Of a stretch of 53,326 bases of DNA, positions 24,598 through 33,101 are shown one piece after another. The DNA lies in assembly GCA_045636925.1 (NCBI GenBank), contig JAZTYK010000010.1:1-53326 (forward strand). The letters are read 5' to 3'. Each line of letters begins with the position of its first letter. Position 1 is the stretch's first letter. The translations under genes were made by a program, and so were the position numbers. The stretch is from JAZTYK01 sp045636925. GTDB lineage: Bacteria; Bacillota; Clostridia; Oscillospirales; Butyricicoccaceae. The notes below the pieces were generated by a model, which worked only from the letters and a program-made list of their open reading frames with translations, searched no databases and had not been told where the DNA came from.

Positions 24598-25656
24598 ATG
24601 GAAAATGTAAAGGTCATCATCTGGGGTCTGGGCGCCATGGGTGGCGGTATCGCCGACATGCTGCTGAAGAAAAAGGGTGTCGAGATTGTGGGTGTTGTTG
24701 ACTGGGAGGCCAAGGTTGGCAAGTCCATGTACCAGTTCATCAAGACGCCTCAGGGCGACCGTCCCGACGTAATCATCGGCACTGCCGAGGACGTCATCAA
24801 GCCGGGTGCTGCCGACATCGTTATGGTGTGCACCGACTCCTTCACCAAGAATGTTTTCCCAAAAATCAAATATATCGTAGAGCAAGGCATCAATGTCATC
24901 ACCTCTGCCGAAGAAATGTCCTATCCCAAGGCACAGAATCCCGAGCTGGCGGAGGAAATGGACCGTCTAGCTAAGGAGCACGGGGTTTCCATCCTGGGCA
25001 CCGGCATCAACCCCGGTCACATCATGGACCTGCTGGTGCTGGTCTGGACCGGCTGCATGCAGGAAGTAGAGCACATCACCTCCCGCCGTGTCAATTCTCT
25101 GTCCCCCTTTGGTCCTACCGTTATGGCTGAGCAGGGCATTGGTATGGAAGTGGAAGAATTTATGGCCAAAAAGGCTTCCGGTGAGATGGCCGGTCACGTG
25201 GGCTTTGCCGAGTCTGTCGGCATGATGGCCGAAGGTCTGGGCCTGTCCATCGACAGCTTTACCCAGGATATGGATCCCATCGTTACCGATGTAGATCGCA
25301 AGAGTCCCTATGGTTTTGCCAAGGCCGGCCAGGTTGCCGGTGTGTCCATGACTGCCAGCGCCTGCGTGAACGGTAAGGAAATCATCTATATGGATCATCC
25401 CCAGCAGATTGAACCCGAGCAGGTTGGCGTACAGACCGGTGACTATGTCATCATCAAGGGTTGCCCCGATGTGAACATGGTCAACTCTCCCGAGATCGAA
25501 GGCGGCAAGGGCACCATTGCCATGTGCGCCAATATGATCCCTCAGGTCATCAACGCCGAGCCCGGTCTGCACACCATGCTGACCCTGCCCGTGCCCCGCG
25601 CAATTCTGGGCGACATGCGTGACCGCATTGATCCCGCCAAGAAACTGGTCAAGTAA
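24598..25656 (+). CDS. ord: 2,4-diaminopentanoate dehydrogenase
   Basis: The 352-aa protein oxidises (2R,4S)-2,4-diaminopentanoate to 2-amino-4-oxopentanoate plus ammonia with NAD(P)+. The dinucleotide-binding loop is visible at the start as VKVIIWGLGAMGGGIADMLL, with VVDWEAKVG as the second strand. The catalytic-domain block ILGTGINPGHIMDLLVLVWT is typical of the Ord family, related to diaminopimelate dehydrogenase. Length matches the C. sticklandii enzyme (about 350). It is the first gene of the ornithine operon, with AGGAGG ahead of its ATG. Confidence 0.95.
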   Translation: MENVKVIIWGLGAMGGGIADMLLKKKGVEIVGVVDWEAKVGKSMYQFIKTPQGDRPDVIIGTAEDVIKPGAADIVMVCTDSFTKNVFPKIKYIVEQGINVITSAEEMSYPKAQNPELAEEMDRLAKEHGVSILGTGINPGHIMDLLVLVWTGCMQEVEHITSRRVNSLSPFGPTVMAEQGIGMEVEEFMAKKASGEMAGHVGFAESVGMMAEGLGLSIDSFTQDMDPIVTDVDRKSPYGFAKAGQVAGVSMTASACVNGKEIIYMDHPQQIEPEQVGVQTGDYVIIKGCPDVNMVNSPEIEGGKGTIAMCANMIPQVINAEPGLHTMLTLPVPRAILGDMRDRIDPAKKLVK

Positions 25657-25670
25657 AAGAGGAAAAAGCT

Positions 25671-25976
25671 ATGGCAAAGAAGAATGATTACGTCCGCGTG
25701 CACCGCACCATTCTGGAAGCAGTAGAACGCACCGGCAAACTGCCTGAGGATACCAAAAATGTCCCCCTGGAAATGTGGGTAAAAGGCTGGCTGCAGGATG
25801 AGCGGGCCAATCTGGGCGATACTGTCACGGTTAAGACCGTTGTGGGTCGTTTGGAAACCGGCGAGCTGATGGAAGAGTGCCCCTGCTATGCGCTGAATTA
25901 CGGCGAGTTCGTACCCGAGATTCTGGAAATCGACCGTCAGCTGAAAGACGTGTTGTTTGAGGGGGCAGAAGCATGA
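25671..25976 (+). CDS. ortA: 2-amino-4-ketopentanoate thiolase, alpha subunit
   Basis: The 101-aa small subunit works with OrtB to split 2-amino-4-oxopentanoate with CoA into acetyl-CoA and D-alanine. Recognised by its length, position and the ending LNYGEFVPEILEIDRQLKDV with GETVTVKTVVGRLETG-like strands (TVTVKTVVGRLETGELMEEC). It overlaps ortB by 4 bp (ATGA), which implies coupled synthesis of the two subunits. Confidence 0.92.
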   Translation: MAKKNDYVRVHRTILEAVERTGKLPEDTKNVPLEMWVKGWLQDERANLGDTVTVKTVVGRLETGELMEECPCYALNYGEFVPEILEIDRQLKDVLFEGAEA

Positions 25977-27385
25977 GCAAGATGGACAGAAGCTATCAGG
26001 CCGTTACCGGCCGCAAGGCAGATATTATCCGCGATGCCATCGGTGTAGACTACAACAAGTACGAGCGCGAAGGTATCATCTTTGATTACGAAGCACTGAT
26101 GGCAGACACCGGCTATACGCTGGAGGATCACATCCGCATTCAGCAGACCTATAACGTTGGCAACACGCCCATTTTCGAGCTACATAATCTGACCGCGCTG
26201 GCCAGAAAATGCGCCGCTCCCGGCAAGGGTGCCCGTATCTTTGTCAAGGACGAGGCTTCCAATCCCGCCGGCTCTTTCAAAGAGCGTCGTGCCGCTGCTT
26301 CGGTATACCATGCCAAAAAGATGGGTTACAAGGGCGTCGTTGCTGCTACTTCCGGTAACTATGGCGCTGCCGTGGCCTCTCAGGCTGCCATGCAGGGTCT
26401 GAAGTGCATCATCGTGCAGGAGTGCTATGACTCCCATGGCGTCGGTCAGCCCGAAATCGTGGAAAAGGCACGCAAGTGCGAAGCTTTGGGCGCAGAAGTG
26501 CTGCAGCTTTCCGTGGGTCCCGAGCTTTTCTACGAAACCCTGCTGATGCTGGAGGATACCGGTTACTTTAACGCATCGCTCTACTCTTCCTTTGGCATCT
26601 CCGGTGTAGAGACGCTGGGTTGGGAACTGGGTCATCAGTTTATGGAGCGCTTTGGCAAGCATCCCGACGTGGTGGTGTGCGCCAATGCCGGTGGCGGCAA
26701 CCTGACCGGTACCGCCCGCGGCCTGCGCAAGGCCGGCTGCAATGCCCAGATCGTGGCTGCATCGGTAGATCTTACCGGTCTGTCCATGGCCTCTGACGGA
26801 CAATTCAACCGCAAATCCTTCACCACCGCCCACACCGGCTTTGGTGTGCCCTATGCCACCGATCCCGACCACAGTGACGTGCCCCGCTCCGCTGCCCGTC
26901 CGCTGCGTTACATGGATCGTTATGTCACTGTAAAGCAAGGTGAAGTGTTCTACATCACCGAAGCACTGGCTACGCTGGAAGGTATGGAAAAGGGTCCCGC
27001 CGGCAACACCAGTCTGGCCGCCGCCTTTGCTTTGGCACAGGAACTGGATCAGGATCAGATCATTGTTGCCCAGGAAACCGAATACACCGGTGCCGGCAAG
27101 CATATCCAGCCTCAGCTGGCCTTTGCCCGCAAGAACGGCATTGAGCTGAAGTTTGGTGACCCCGCCGAGGAAGTCCCCGGTGAAAACATCATTTTCCCCG
27201 CCAAGCCCTCTTTGCTGAAGGCCCGCGATATGGATCTGAACCGGCTGCGCCGCTCTCTCATCAAGCGTCAGGCTGCCGCTGCACAGGGTCGCAAGCTGAC
27301 CGATGCAGAAGTGGCCTATCTGATGGAAGAGACCCGCGGTAGCGAAGAGTTCGTCCGCAAGACCCTGGAAGAACTGGGTTATTAA
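25973..27385 (+). CDS. ortB: 2-amino-4-ketopentanoate thiolase, beta subunit (PLP enzyme)
   Basis: The 470-aa fold-type II PLP enzyme is related to threonine synthase. The PLP-binding Lys103 lies in SNPAGSFKERRAA; the phosphate-binding glycine-rich loop is CANAGGGNLTGTA, and ATSGNYGAAVASQAAMQGL is the substrate-loop strand. It catalyses thiolytic cleavage of 2-amino-4-oxopentanoate to acetyl-CoA and alanine with OrtA. Length fits the C. sticklandii subunit. In operon order ord-ortA-ortB-oraS-oraE. Confidence 0.95.
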   Translation: MSKMDRSYQAVTGRKADIIRDAIGVDYNKYEREGIIFDYEALMADTGYTLEDHIRIQQTYNVGNTPIFELHNLTALARKCAAPGKGARIFVKDEASNPAGSFKERRAAASVYHAKKMGYKGVVAATSGNYGAAVASQAAMQGLKCIIVQECYDSHGVGQPEIVEKARKCEALGAEVLQLSVGPELFYETLLMLEDTGYFNASLYSSFGISGVETLGWELGHQFMERFGKHPDVVVCANAGGGNLTGTARGLRKAGCNAQIVAASVDLTGLSMASDGQFNRKSFTTAHTGFGVPYATDPDHSDVPRSAARPLRYMDRYVTVKQGEVFYITEALATLEGMEKGPAGNTSLAAAFALAQELDQDQIIVAQETEYTGAGKHIQPQLAFARKNGIELKFGDPAEEVPGENIIFPAKPSLLKARDMDLNRLRRSLIKRQAAAAQGRKLTDAEVAYLMEETRGSEEFVRKTLEELGY

Positions 27386-27404
27386 TGAAAAACGAGGTTG
27401 ATTT

Positions 27405-27755
27405 ATGAAGCGTCAAGACGATTTCGAAAGCCGCCGCGCCCATCTGAAGGGCATGAGCGATGAAGAACTGAAGACCTATTTCTGGCAGCTGGCGCAGCAG
27501 GTGGTCGATCCTTTGCTGGAGCTTGGCTATAAAAATACCAGCCCCGCCATTGAACGTTCTGTTCTGCTGCGCATGGGTTTTTCCTCTCTGGAAGCCAAGC
27601 CTATGGTGGAGCAGGCCATTGCCCACGATCTGATCTCTCACGGCGTTGGCAATGTGGTATACCGCCTGTCCAAAGCCACCGGTATGTCTATTCGTGATGC
27701 CGGTGTTGCCCTGTCCCGCGGCGAGCTGTGGGAGCAGGCCGAAACGCTGTTTTAA
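27405..27755 (+). CDS. oraS: D-ornithine 4,5-aminomutase, small subunit
   Basis: The 116-aa small subunit of the adenosylcobalamin- and PLP-dependent mutase is recognised from its start RQDDFESRRAHLKGMSDEEL and ending GVALSRGELWEQAETL, and from its position right before oraE. Ribosome site AACGAGG; 19 bp after ortB. It helps the large subunit hold the radical reaction; it carries no obvious cofactor site itself. Confidence 0.93.
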   Translation: MKRQDDFESRRAHLKGMSDEELKTYFWQLAQQVVDPLLELGYKNTSPAIERSVLLRMGFSSLEAKPMVEQAIAHDLISHGVGNVVYRLSKATGMSIRDAGVALSRGELWEQAETLF

Positions 27756-27769
27756 GGAGGGGAGCAACC

Positions 27770-30016
27770 ATGTCTGATTACAAGATGAAGAAGAACGAAC
27801 GCATCGACGTGGAAGCCGTCCTGCAGGATTTGGAGCATTACCGCCCCCGCCGCCGCGGCTGGACCTGGCGCAAGCCCGCTCCTGCCCAGCAGCTGAAGCA
27901 GGGTCCCTTCCAGTACCGTGACATTTCCGCCAACATGGAGGGCGATTCCGTTGGTCTGATGACCGCCCACTATTTTGACAACATCGATCCCCAGCCCATG
28001 CCCACCATCACCACCGAGATCGCATCCGGTCGATTCGAAGATGATATCCGCCGTATGCGTATGGCCGCCCATCACGGCGCCGACCATATCATGGTCATCC
28101 GTACCGCCGGTCAGTCTCACTTCGACGGCCTGATTGAGGGTACGCCCCAGGGTATCGGCGGTGTGCCCATCACCCGCAAGCAGGTTCGTGCCCAGCGCAA
28201 GGCTTTGGACATGATCGAAGATGAAGTGGGCCGCCCCATCAACTACCACTCCTATGTTTCCGGCGTTGCCGGCCCCGATGTTGCCGTTATGTTTGCCGAA
28301 GAAGGTGTCAACGGCTGCCATCAGGATCCCCAGTATAATGTCATTTACCGCAATGTCAACATGATCCGTTCTTTTGTTGATGCCTGCGAATCCAAAAAAA
28401 TCATCGCCTGGGCCGACATGGCACAGATCGACGGCGCGCACAATGCCAACGCCACCGCCCGTGAAGCATGGAAGGTCATGCCCGAGCTGATGGTGCAGCA
28501 CGCCATCAATGCTGCCTTCTCTGCCAGCGTTGGCATTGACAAAAAGCAGATTTGTCTGTCCACTGTGCCGCCTACGGCAACGCCCGCACCCTGCGTGTTC
28601 ATGGATCTGCCCTACGCTGTCGCACTGCGCGATCTGTTCAGCGAGTACCGTATGCGCGCACAGATGAACACCAAGTATGTGGAATCTTCTACCCGTGACG
28701 CAACGGTGACCCATGTACTGAATATGCTGATCTCCAAGCTGACCAGTGCAGATATTCAGTCTACCATCACCCCCGACGAAGGACGCAATGTACCCTGGCA
28801 CATTTACAACATCGAGGCCTGCGACACTGCCAAGCAGACGCTGCTGGGCATGGACGGTCTGATGGACATGGTACAGCTGAAGGACGACGGCCCACTGCGC
28901 GACACCGCCCGTGAGCTGAAAGAACGTGCCGTTCTGTTCTTTGAAGAAATCCTGGCTGCCGGTGGTTATTTCAATGCCGTAGAGCAGGGCTTCTTTGTGG
29001 ACTCCGGCATTTATCCCGAGCGCAACGGCGACGGTATCTGCCGTGAGATGAATGGCGGCGTAGGTGTCGGCACCGTTTTTGAGCGCGCTGAGGACTACAT
29101 GGCTCCCGTTACCGCGCATTATGGCTACAACAATGTGGCGCAGTATGACGCATCTGCCGTTTCCGATCCTTCCAAGCTGATCGGCGGCTGTACCTTTGAA
29201 GATTCCGACAAGATCGTCTACATCGACGAGCTGGACGAAGAGGACAACGTCAACGTGCGCATGGCCGAAACCGCCAAGTATCGCGGCAAGAACTGCAAAA
29301 CGCTGAAGCCCGAGATGGAGTGGCTGGCCGACGGCATTGTCATGGTGAATCTGTTCTTCCCCACCTCTCGCCGCATCGCCGAGGCTGCCGCCATTGAGGT
29401 TGGTCGCCGCATGGGTCTGCAGGAAGTGGAAGTCATCAGCCGCGAGATCATGCAGGAGGCCGAAGGCACGCGCGTAGAGATCCGTGGCCGTGTGGACTTT
29501 GATCTGGATGTTGACCATCTGGTGATCCCCGAAGAACCCCATGTATTGACCGATGCAGAGATTCGCGAAGATATCCAGCGCAAGCCCATGACCGTGGTCT
29601 GCGGCACTGTTGGCAACGACGAGCATTCCGTCGGCCTGCGCGAGATCATCGACATCAAGCACGGCGGTATCGAAAAGTACGGCATCAAGGTGCACTATCT
29701 GGGCACTTCTGTTCCCGTTGAAAAGCTGGTGAATGCCGCTGTCGAACTGGATGCAGACGCCATTCTGGCTTCTACCATCATCAGCCATGACGATATCCAC
29801 TACAAGAACATTGCCAACATCGACCGCCTTGCCAAGGAAATGGGCGTGCGCGACCGTCTGATGTTCTTGGTTGGCGGTACGCAGATCACACCTGAGATCG
29901 CAGTGCAGATGGGTGCCGATGCCGGCTTTGGTCGCGGCACCAAGGGTATCCACGACGCTACCTTCCTGGTAGAGCGCCGCCGCGAGCTGGAAAAAGCCGG
30001 CAAGTGGCCCCGCTAA
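27770..30016 (+). CDS. oraE: D-ornithine 4,5-aminomutase, large subunit
   Basis: 748 aa from the ATG at 27770, behind AAGGAGGGGAG. The N-terminal ~580 residues form the TIM-barrel domain; the C-terminal Rossmann domain binds cobalamin. The base-off signature D617-x-H619-x-x-G622 gives His619 as cobalt ligand, and Lys630 eleven residues later matches the PLP lysine (Lys629, with His618) of the C. sticklandii enzyme. The reaction moves the 5-amino group of D-ornithine to C4, giving 2,4-diaminopentanoate. Length fits (about 740). The chaperone-like reactivase follows. Confidence 0.96.
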   Translation: MSDYKMKKNERIDVEAVLQDLEHYRPRRRGWTWRKPAPAQQLKQGPFQYRDISANMEGDSVGLMTAHYFDNIDPQPMPTITTEIASGRFEDDIRRMRMAAHHGADHIMVIRTAGQSHFDGLIEGTPQGIGGVPITRKQVRAQRKALDMIEDEVGRPINYHSYVSGVAGPDVAVMFAEEGVNGCHQDPQYNVIYRNVNMIRSFVDACESKKIIAWADMAQIDGAHNANATAREAWKVMPELMVQHAINAAFSASVGIDKKQICLSTVPPTATPAPCVFMDLPYAVALRDLFSEYRMRAQMNTKYVESSTRDATVTHVLNMLISKLTSADIQSTITPDEGRNVPWHIYNIEACDTAKQTLLGMDGLMDMVQLKDDGPLRDTARELKERAVLFFEEILAAGGYFNAVEQGFFVDSGIYPERNGDGICREMNGGVGVGTVFERAEDYMAPVTAHYGYNNVAQYDASAVSDPSKLIGGCTFEDSDKIVYIDELDEEDNVNVRMAETAKYRGKNCKTLKPEMEWLADGIVMVNLFFPTSRRIAEAAAIEVGRRMGLQEVEVISREIMQEAEGTRVEIRGRVDFDLDVDHLVIPEEPHVLTDAEIREDIQRKPMTVVCGTVGNDEHSVGLREIIDIKHGGIEKYGIKVHYLGTSVPVEKLVNAAVELDADAILASTIISHDDIHYKNIANIDRLAKEMGVRDRLMFLVGGTQITPEIAVQMGADAGFGRGTKGIHDATFLVERRRELEKAGKWPR

Positions 30017-30038
30017 ATAACGCTTTATAGCATCAAAC

Positions 30039-30067
30039 CTGCCTGCCGCCCAATGGGCGGCAGGCAG
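30039..30067 (+). repeat. Strong intercistronic hairpin between oraE and the reactivase gene
   Basis: 13-bp perfect stem, arms CTGCCTGCCGCCC (30039-30051) and GGGCGGCAGGCAG (30055-30067), loop AAT, no T tract. It may stabilise the upstream mRNA or damp downstream expression. The CTGCCGCCC core recurs at 44454. Confidence 0.7.
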
Positions 30068-30091
30068 CCTTGAAATGAAAGGATGCTTTCT

Positions 30092-31477
30092 ATGAACGTT
30101 GACGTTTTGGTGGCAGAGATCGGCTCAACCACCACCGTTGTAAATGCTTTCCATCGGCTGGACGACAAAGTTCCCCTCTTTTTGGGACAGGGTCAGGCGC
30201 CCACCTCGGTACTGCAGGGGGATGTTTGCGTCGGTCTGCAGGGCGCCATTGACGATCTTTGCCGCAAGCAGGGCTGGGATGATATCCAATATCAAGCCAT
30301 GCTGGCCACTTCTTCGGCGGCCGGCGGTCTGCGGATGACGGTGCATGGACTGGTGTATGACATGACCGTCCGCGCTGCCCGCGAAGCCGCTTTAGGTGCC
30401 GGTGCCAATCTGCATCTGGTAACAGCCGGCATCATGCAGCCCGAGGATCTGGAGGATCTGCAGGATACAAAGCCAAACCTGATCCTCATTGCCGGTGGAA
30501 CCGACTACGGCGAGCGGCAGACCGCGTTGGAAAATGCCAAACAGATCCGTGACCTGAACCTGACTGTACCGGTGATTTATGCGGGTAATGTGCAAAATCA
30601 AACCCGGGTACGGCGTATCTTTGAAGGGGCGCCTGCCGAGCTGCATGTGGTGGAGAATGTATACCCCCGTCTGGACGATCTGAACATCGAGCCGGCTAGG
30701 CGTGCCATCCACGATGTGTTTGAACGGCACATTGTCCACGCCCCCGGCATGGAACGAGTGCGCACCTTGGTGAATGGCACCATCATTCCCACCCCCGGTG
30801 CGGTGATGGAGTGCGCCCGACTGCTGTACGAGCAGGTGGGTGACCTGGTGGTGCTGGATGTTGGCGGTGCCACCACCGACATTCATTCGGTCACCGAAGG
30901 CAGCGAGGAGATCGCTTTGATCCAGCTTTCACCGGAGCCCATGGCCAAGCGGACCGTAGAGGGCGACCTGGGTGTTTATATCAATGCCCGCAGCATGGCA
31001 AAACAAATTGGCATGTACAACCTGGAAAAAGAAATTGGGCAGGATCCGGCGCCTATTTTTGATGCCTACAGGACCATTCCCGAAACCCCGGAGCAGTTTA
31101 AGCTGACGGAAGCACTGGCGCGGCATGCCGCTGCCAATGCACTGGAGCGCCACTGCGGACGGTTCCGCTACACCTACGGTTCTAACGGACGGCAGACCTT
31201 TGCCGAGGGCAAGGATTTGACAAAGGTAAAATATCTGGTTGCCACCGGTGGCGCTTTGACCCGTTTGCCCGGACGCAAGAGTATCATGCAGCACCTGTGT
31301 CATATCAACGACAGCGGCAAGCTGCTGTTCCCCAAGGCGCAAAATCTGCGGGTACTGGAAGACAAGCATTATTACATGGCATCCCTGGGTGTCCTGTCCC
31401 GCTATCACAAAGAGGCCGCTGTGGCGCTGCTGAAACAGGATATGGAGGTGGAATCGTGTATCCCAGACTCTGTGTAA
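30092..31477 (+). CDS. MutL/GlmL-family reactivating factor for ornithine aminomutase
   Basis: 461 aa from the ATG at 30092 (GAAAGGATG upstream; a start at 30083 is too close to that site). It belongs to the ASKHA-fold GlmL/MutL family, shown by the start VLVAEIGSTTTVVNAFHRL and the second phosphate loop VVLDVGGATTDIHSVT (about 254-269). Such ATPases exchange damaged cobalamin on B12-dependent mutases. The position inside the ornithine operon implies it serves OraSE. It is shorter than the ~600-aa GlmL-type proteins in some genomes. Overlaps orr by 22 bp. Confidence 0.85.
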   Translation: MNVDVLVAEIGSTTTVVNAFHRLDDKVPLFLGQGQAPTSVLQGDVCVGLQGAIDDLCRKQGWDDIQYQAMLATSSAAGGLRMTVHGLVYDMTVRAAREAALGAGANLHLVTAGIMQPEDLEDLQDTKPNLILIAGGTDYGERQTALENAKQIRDLNLTVPVIYAGNVQNQTRVRRIFEGAPAELHVVENVYPRLDDLNIEPARRAIHDVFERHIVHAPGMERVRTLVNGTIIPTPGAVMECARLLYEQVGDLVVLDVGGATTDIHSVTEGSEEIALIQLSPEPMAKRTVEGDLGVYINARSMAKQIGMYNLEKEIGQDPAPIFDAYRTIPETPEQFKLTEALARHAAANALERHCGRFRYTYGSNGRQTFAEGKDLTKVKYLVATGGALTRLPGRKSIMQHLCHINDSGKLLFPKAQNLRVLEDKHYYMASLGVLSRYHKEAAVALLKQDMEVESCIPDSV

Positions 31478-32517
31478 ATCTTGAAAAGCTGCATCTTAAC
31501 GGTAAGGTTCTGTGCGAAAAGGCCGCTGCCAGCGGCCTGCATGATCTGGCTTTTGTTACCAAATCTTTCTGCGCACTGCCGGAAATGGTTGCCGCGCTGG
31601 AAGATTTGCCCAACCCATATCTGGCAGATTCCCGTATTGAAAACCTTACCCGTTATCCCGACACACAAAAGCAAAAGATCCTGCTGCGGCTGCCCATGCT
31701 GTCGCAGGCAGACCGGGTAGTGCAGCATGCAGACATCAGCTTTTGTTCGGAAGCACAGGCACTGGATGCGTTGAACGCCGCCGCAAAAGCAGCCGGCTGT
31801 TGCCACAAAGTTGTTCTGATGGTAGACATGGGCGACCTGCGGGAAGGTGTATTCTTCCGGCAGGAACCCGAGCTGATGACGCTGGTGATGCATGCAGAGC
31901 AGGCAACCAACCTGCATTTGCAGGGCATGGCTTTTAATGTCACCTGCTACGGCTCGGTGATCCCCACAGAAGACACTCTGACACAGTTCCGCGACATCGT
32001 CCGTCGGGCGGAAATGACGTTGGGCAGACCGCTGGACTTTATTTCCTGCGGAAACTCCAGCTCGATATATCTACTGGGCAAGGCAGACTTTTCCGGCTAC
32101 AATAACCTGCGGCTGGGCGAATCGCTGCTTCTGGGGCGTGAAACTGCCGTTGGCGCAGATCTGCCGGAGCTGCAGCAAGACGTGCTGACACTGGAGGCCG
32201 AAGTGGTGGAGGTGCAGCACAAGCCCTCGTATCCCATCGGAAAAATCGGTGTGAACGCCTTTGGTCAGACGGTGGAATACACCGACCGTGGCAACCGTCT
32301 GCGTGCCATTGCAGCCATCGGGCAGCAGGACGTGGACTATGCCGGTCTGACGCCGCTGACAGAGGGCATTGAGGTAATAGGCGCATCTTCCGACCATCTG
32401 CTGCTGGATGTGACCGATGCCCCTGTAAAGGTGGGCGATATCGTTCGTTTCAAGCCGGACTATTCCGCTGCCTTACGGGCATTTACCAGCCCTTATGTAG
32501 AAAAGGTTTGCAAGTAA
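31456..32517 (+). CDS. orr: Ornithine racemase (PLP-dependent, alanine racemase family)
   Basis: 353 aa beginning at GTG 31456 (Met-Tyr-Pro-Arg-Leu), with TATGGAGGTGG six bases ahead; no ATG start is in this frame nearby. The alanine-racemase-like N-terminal barrel has PLP Lys36 in AFVTKSFCALPE. The ending VKVGDIVRFKPDYSAALRAF fits the family. It converts L-ornithine to D-ornithine, the substrate of OraSE. It starts 22 bp inside the reactivase gene, so translation is coupled. It closes the operon, before the terminator at 32534. Confidence 0.93.
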   Translation: MYPRLCVNLEKLHLNGKVLCEKAAASGLHDLAFVTKSFCALPEMVAALEDLPNPYLADSRIENLTRYPDTQKQKILLRLPMLSQADRVVQHADISFCSEAQALDALNAAAKAAGCCHKVVLMVDMGDLREGVFFRQEPELMTLVMHAEQATNLHLQGMAFNVTCYGSVIPTEDTLTQFRDIVRRAEMTLGRPLDFISCGNSSSIYLLGKADFSGYNNLRLGESLLLGRETAVGADLPELQQDVLTLEAEVVEVQHKPSYPIGKIGVNAFGQTVEYTDRGNRLRAIAAIGQQDVDYAGLTPLTEGIEVIGASSDHLLLDVTDAPVKVGDIVRFKPDYSAALRAFTSPYVEKVCK

Positions 32518-32533
32518 CCCTGCTGACATACAA

Positions 32534-32564
32534 AAAACCGACCTGCGATGCAGGTCGGTTTTTC
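32534..32564. terminator. Terminator between orr and nrdG
   Basis: 13-bp stem, arms 32534-32546 and 32550-32562 (AAAACCGACCTGC and GCAGGTCGGTTTT), loop GAT. It serves both convergent units. Confidence 0.88.
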
Positions 32565-32576
32565 TTGTTTTAAATG

Positions 32577-33098
32577 TTAGCCTTGCCAATGAACCGCTTG
32601 TCCGGCCTTTAAGGTGGCAGGCATATCCAGCAGGCGCTGGTTGCGGCTGCCGCGGAAGCGCAGGGTCAGATCCCTCTGTGCCAGCACAAAGCGGCCGTCT
32701 ACCAGTACATCCAGCAGCCCTAAAATCTCGGCGGTTTCAGGGCAGTTGGCATGATGTCCGGGTGTGGTCATCTCTTCATAGGTGAAACCGGAAAACATCC
32801 ACAGATTCTTGCCGGGATACTGCGCCTTGTACCGCTTCAGAAAGGGCAGTAGCGCAGCCTGGTTGCTGGGCTCAAAGGGCTCGCCTCCCAGCACGGTAAG
32901 GCCGTGGATATAGGCCGGTGCCATTTGCTGCAGGATATAATCTGCCGTTTCCTCGGTAAAGGGTTTGCCAAAGTCAAAGGCCCAGGTCTGAGGCTGAAAG
33001 CAGCCCTCGCACCGATTGGTGCAGCCGGAGACAAACAGGGTCACCCGCACGCCGGGACCATTGGCAATGTCACATACTTTGATTTCTCCGTAATGCAT
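32577..33098 (-). CDS. nrdG: Anaerobic ribonucleoside-triphosphate reductase activating protein
   Basis: The 173-aa radical SAM activase has the cluster motif C26-T-N-R-C30-E-G-C33 and the downstream TVLGGEPFEPSN glycine/Glu-Pro motif. It uses SAM and a [4Fe-4S] cluster to form the glycyl radical of NrdD. Length is normal (about 155-175). The gene begins 3 bp after the nrdD stop, so both are translated from one mRNA. Confidence 0.96.
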   Translation of the reverse strand: MHYGEIKVCDIANGPGVRVTLFVSGCTNRCEGCFQPQTWAFDFGKPFTEETADYILQQMAPAYIHGLTVLGGEPFEPSNQAALLPFLKRYKAQYPGKNLWMFSGFTYEEMTTPGHHANCPETAEILGLLDVLVDGRFVLAQRDLTLRFRGSRNQRLLDMPATLKAGQAVHWQG

Positions 33099-33101
33099 GG
33101 C

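Noticed and set aside
27752..29953. Long antisense open frame (733 codons) opposite oraE
   Set aside because: It is a by-product of GC-rich third positions of oraE; the translated sequence is low-complexity (G/D/H/V rich) and has no family features, while oraE is unambiguous.
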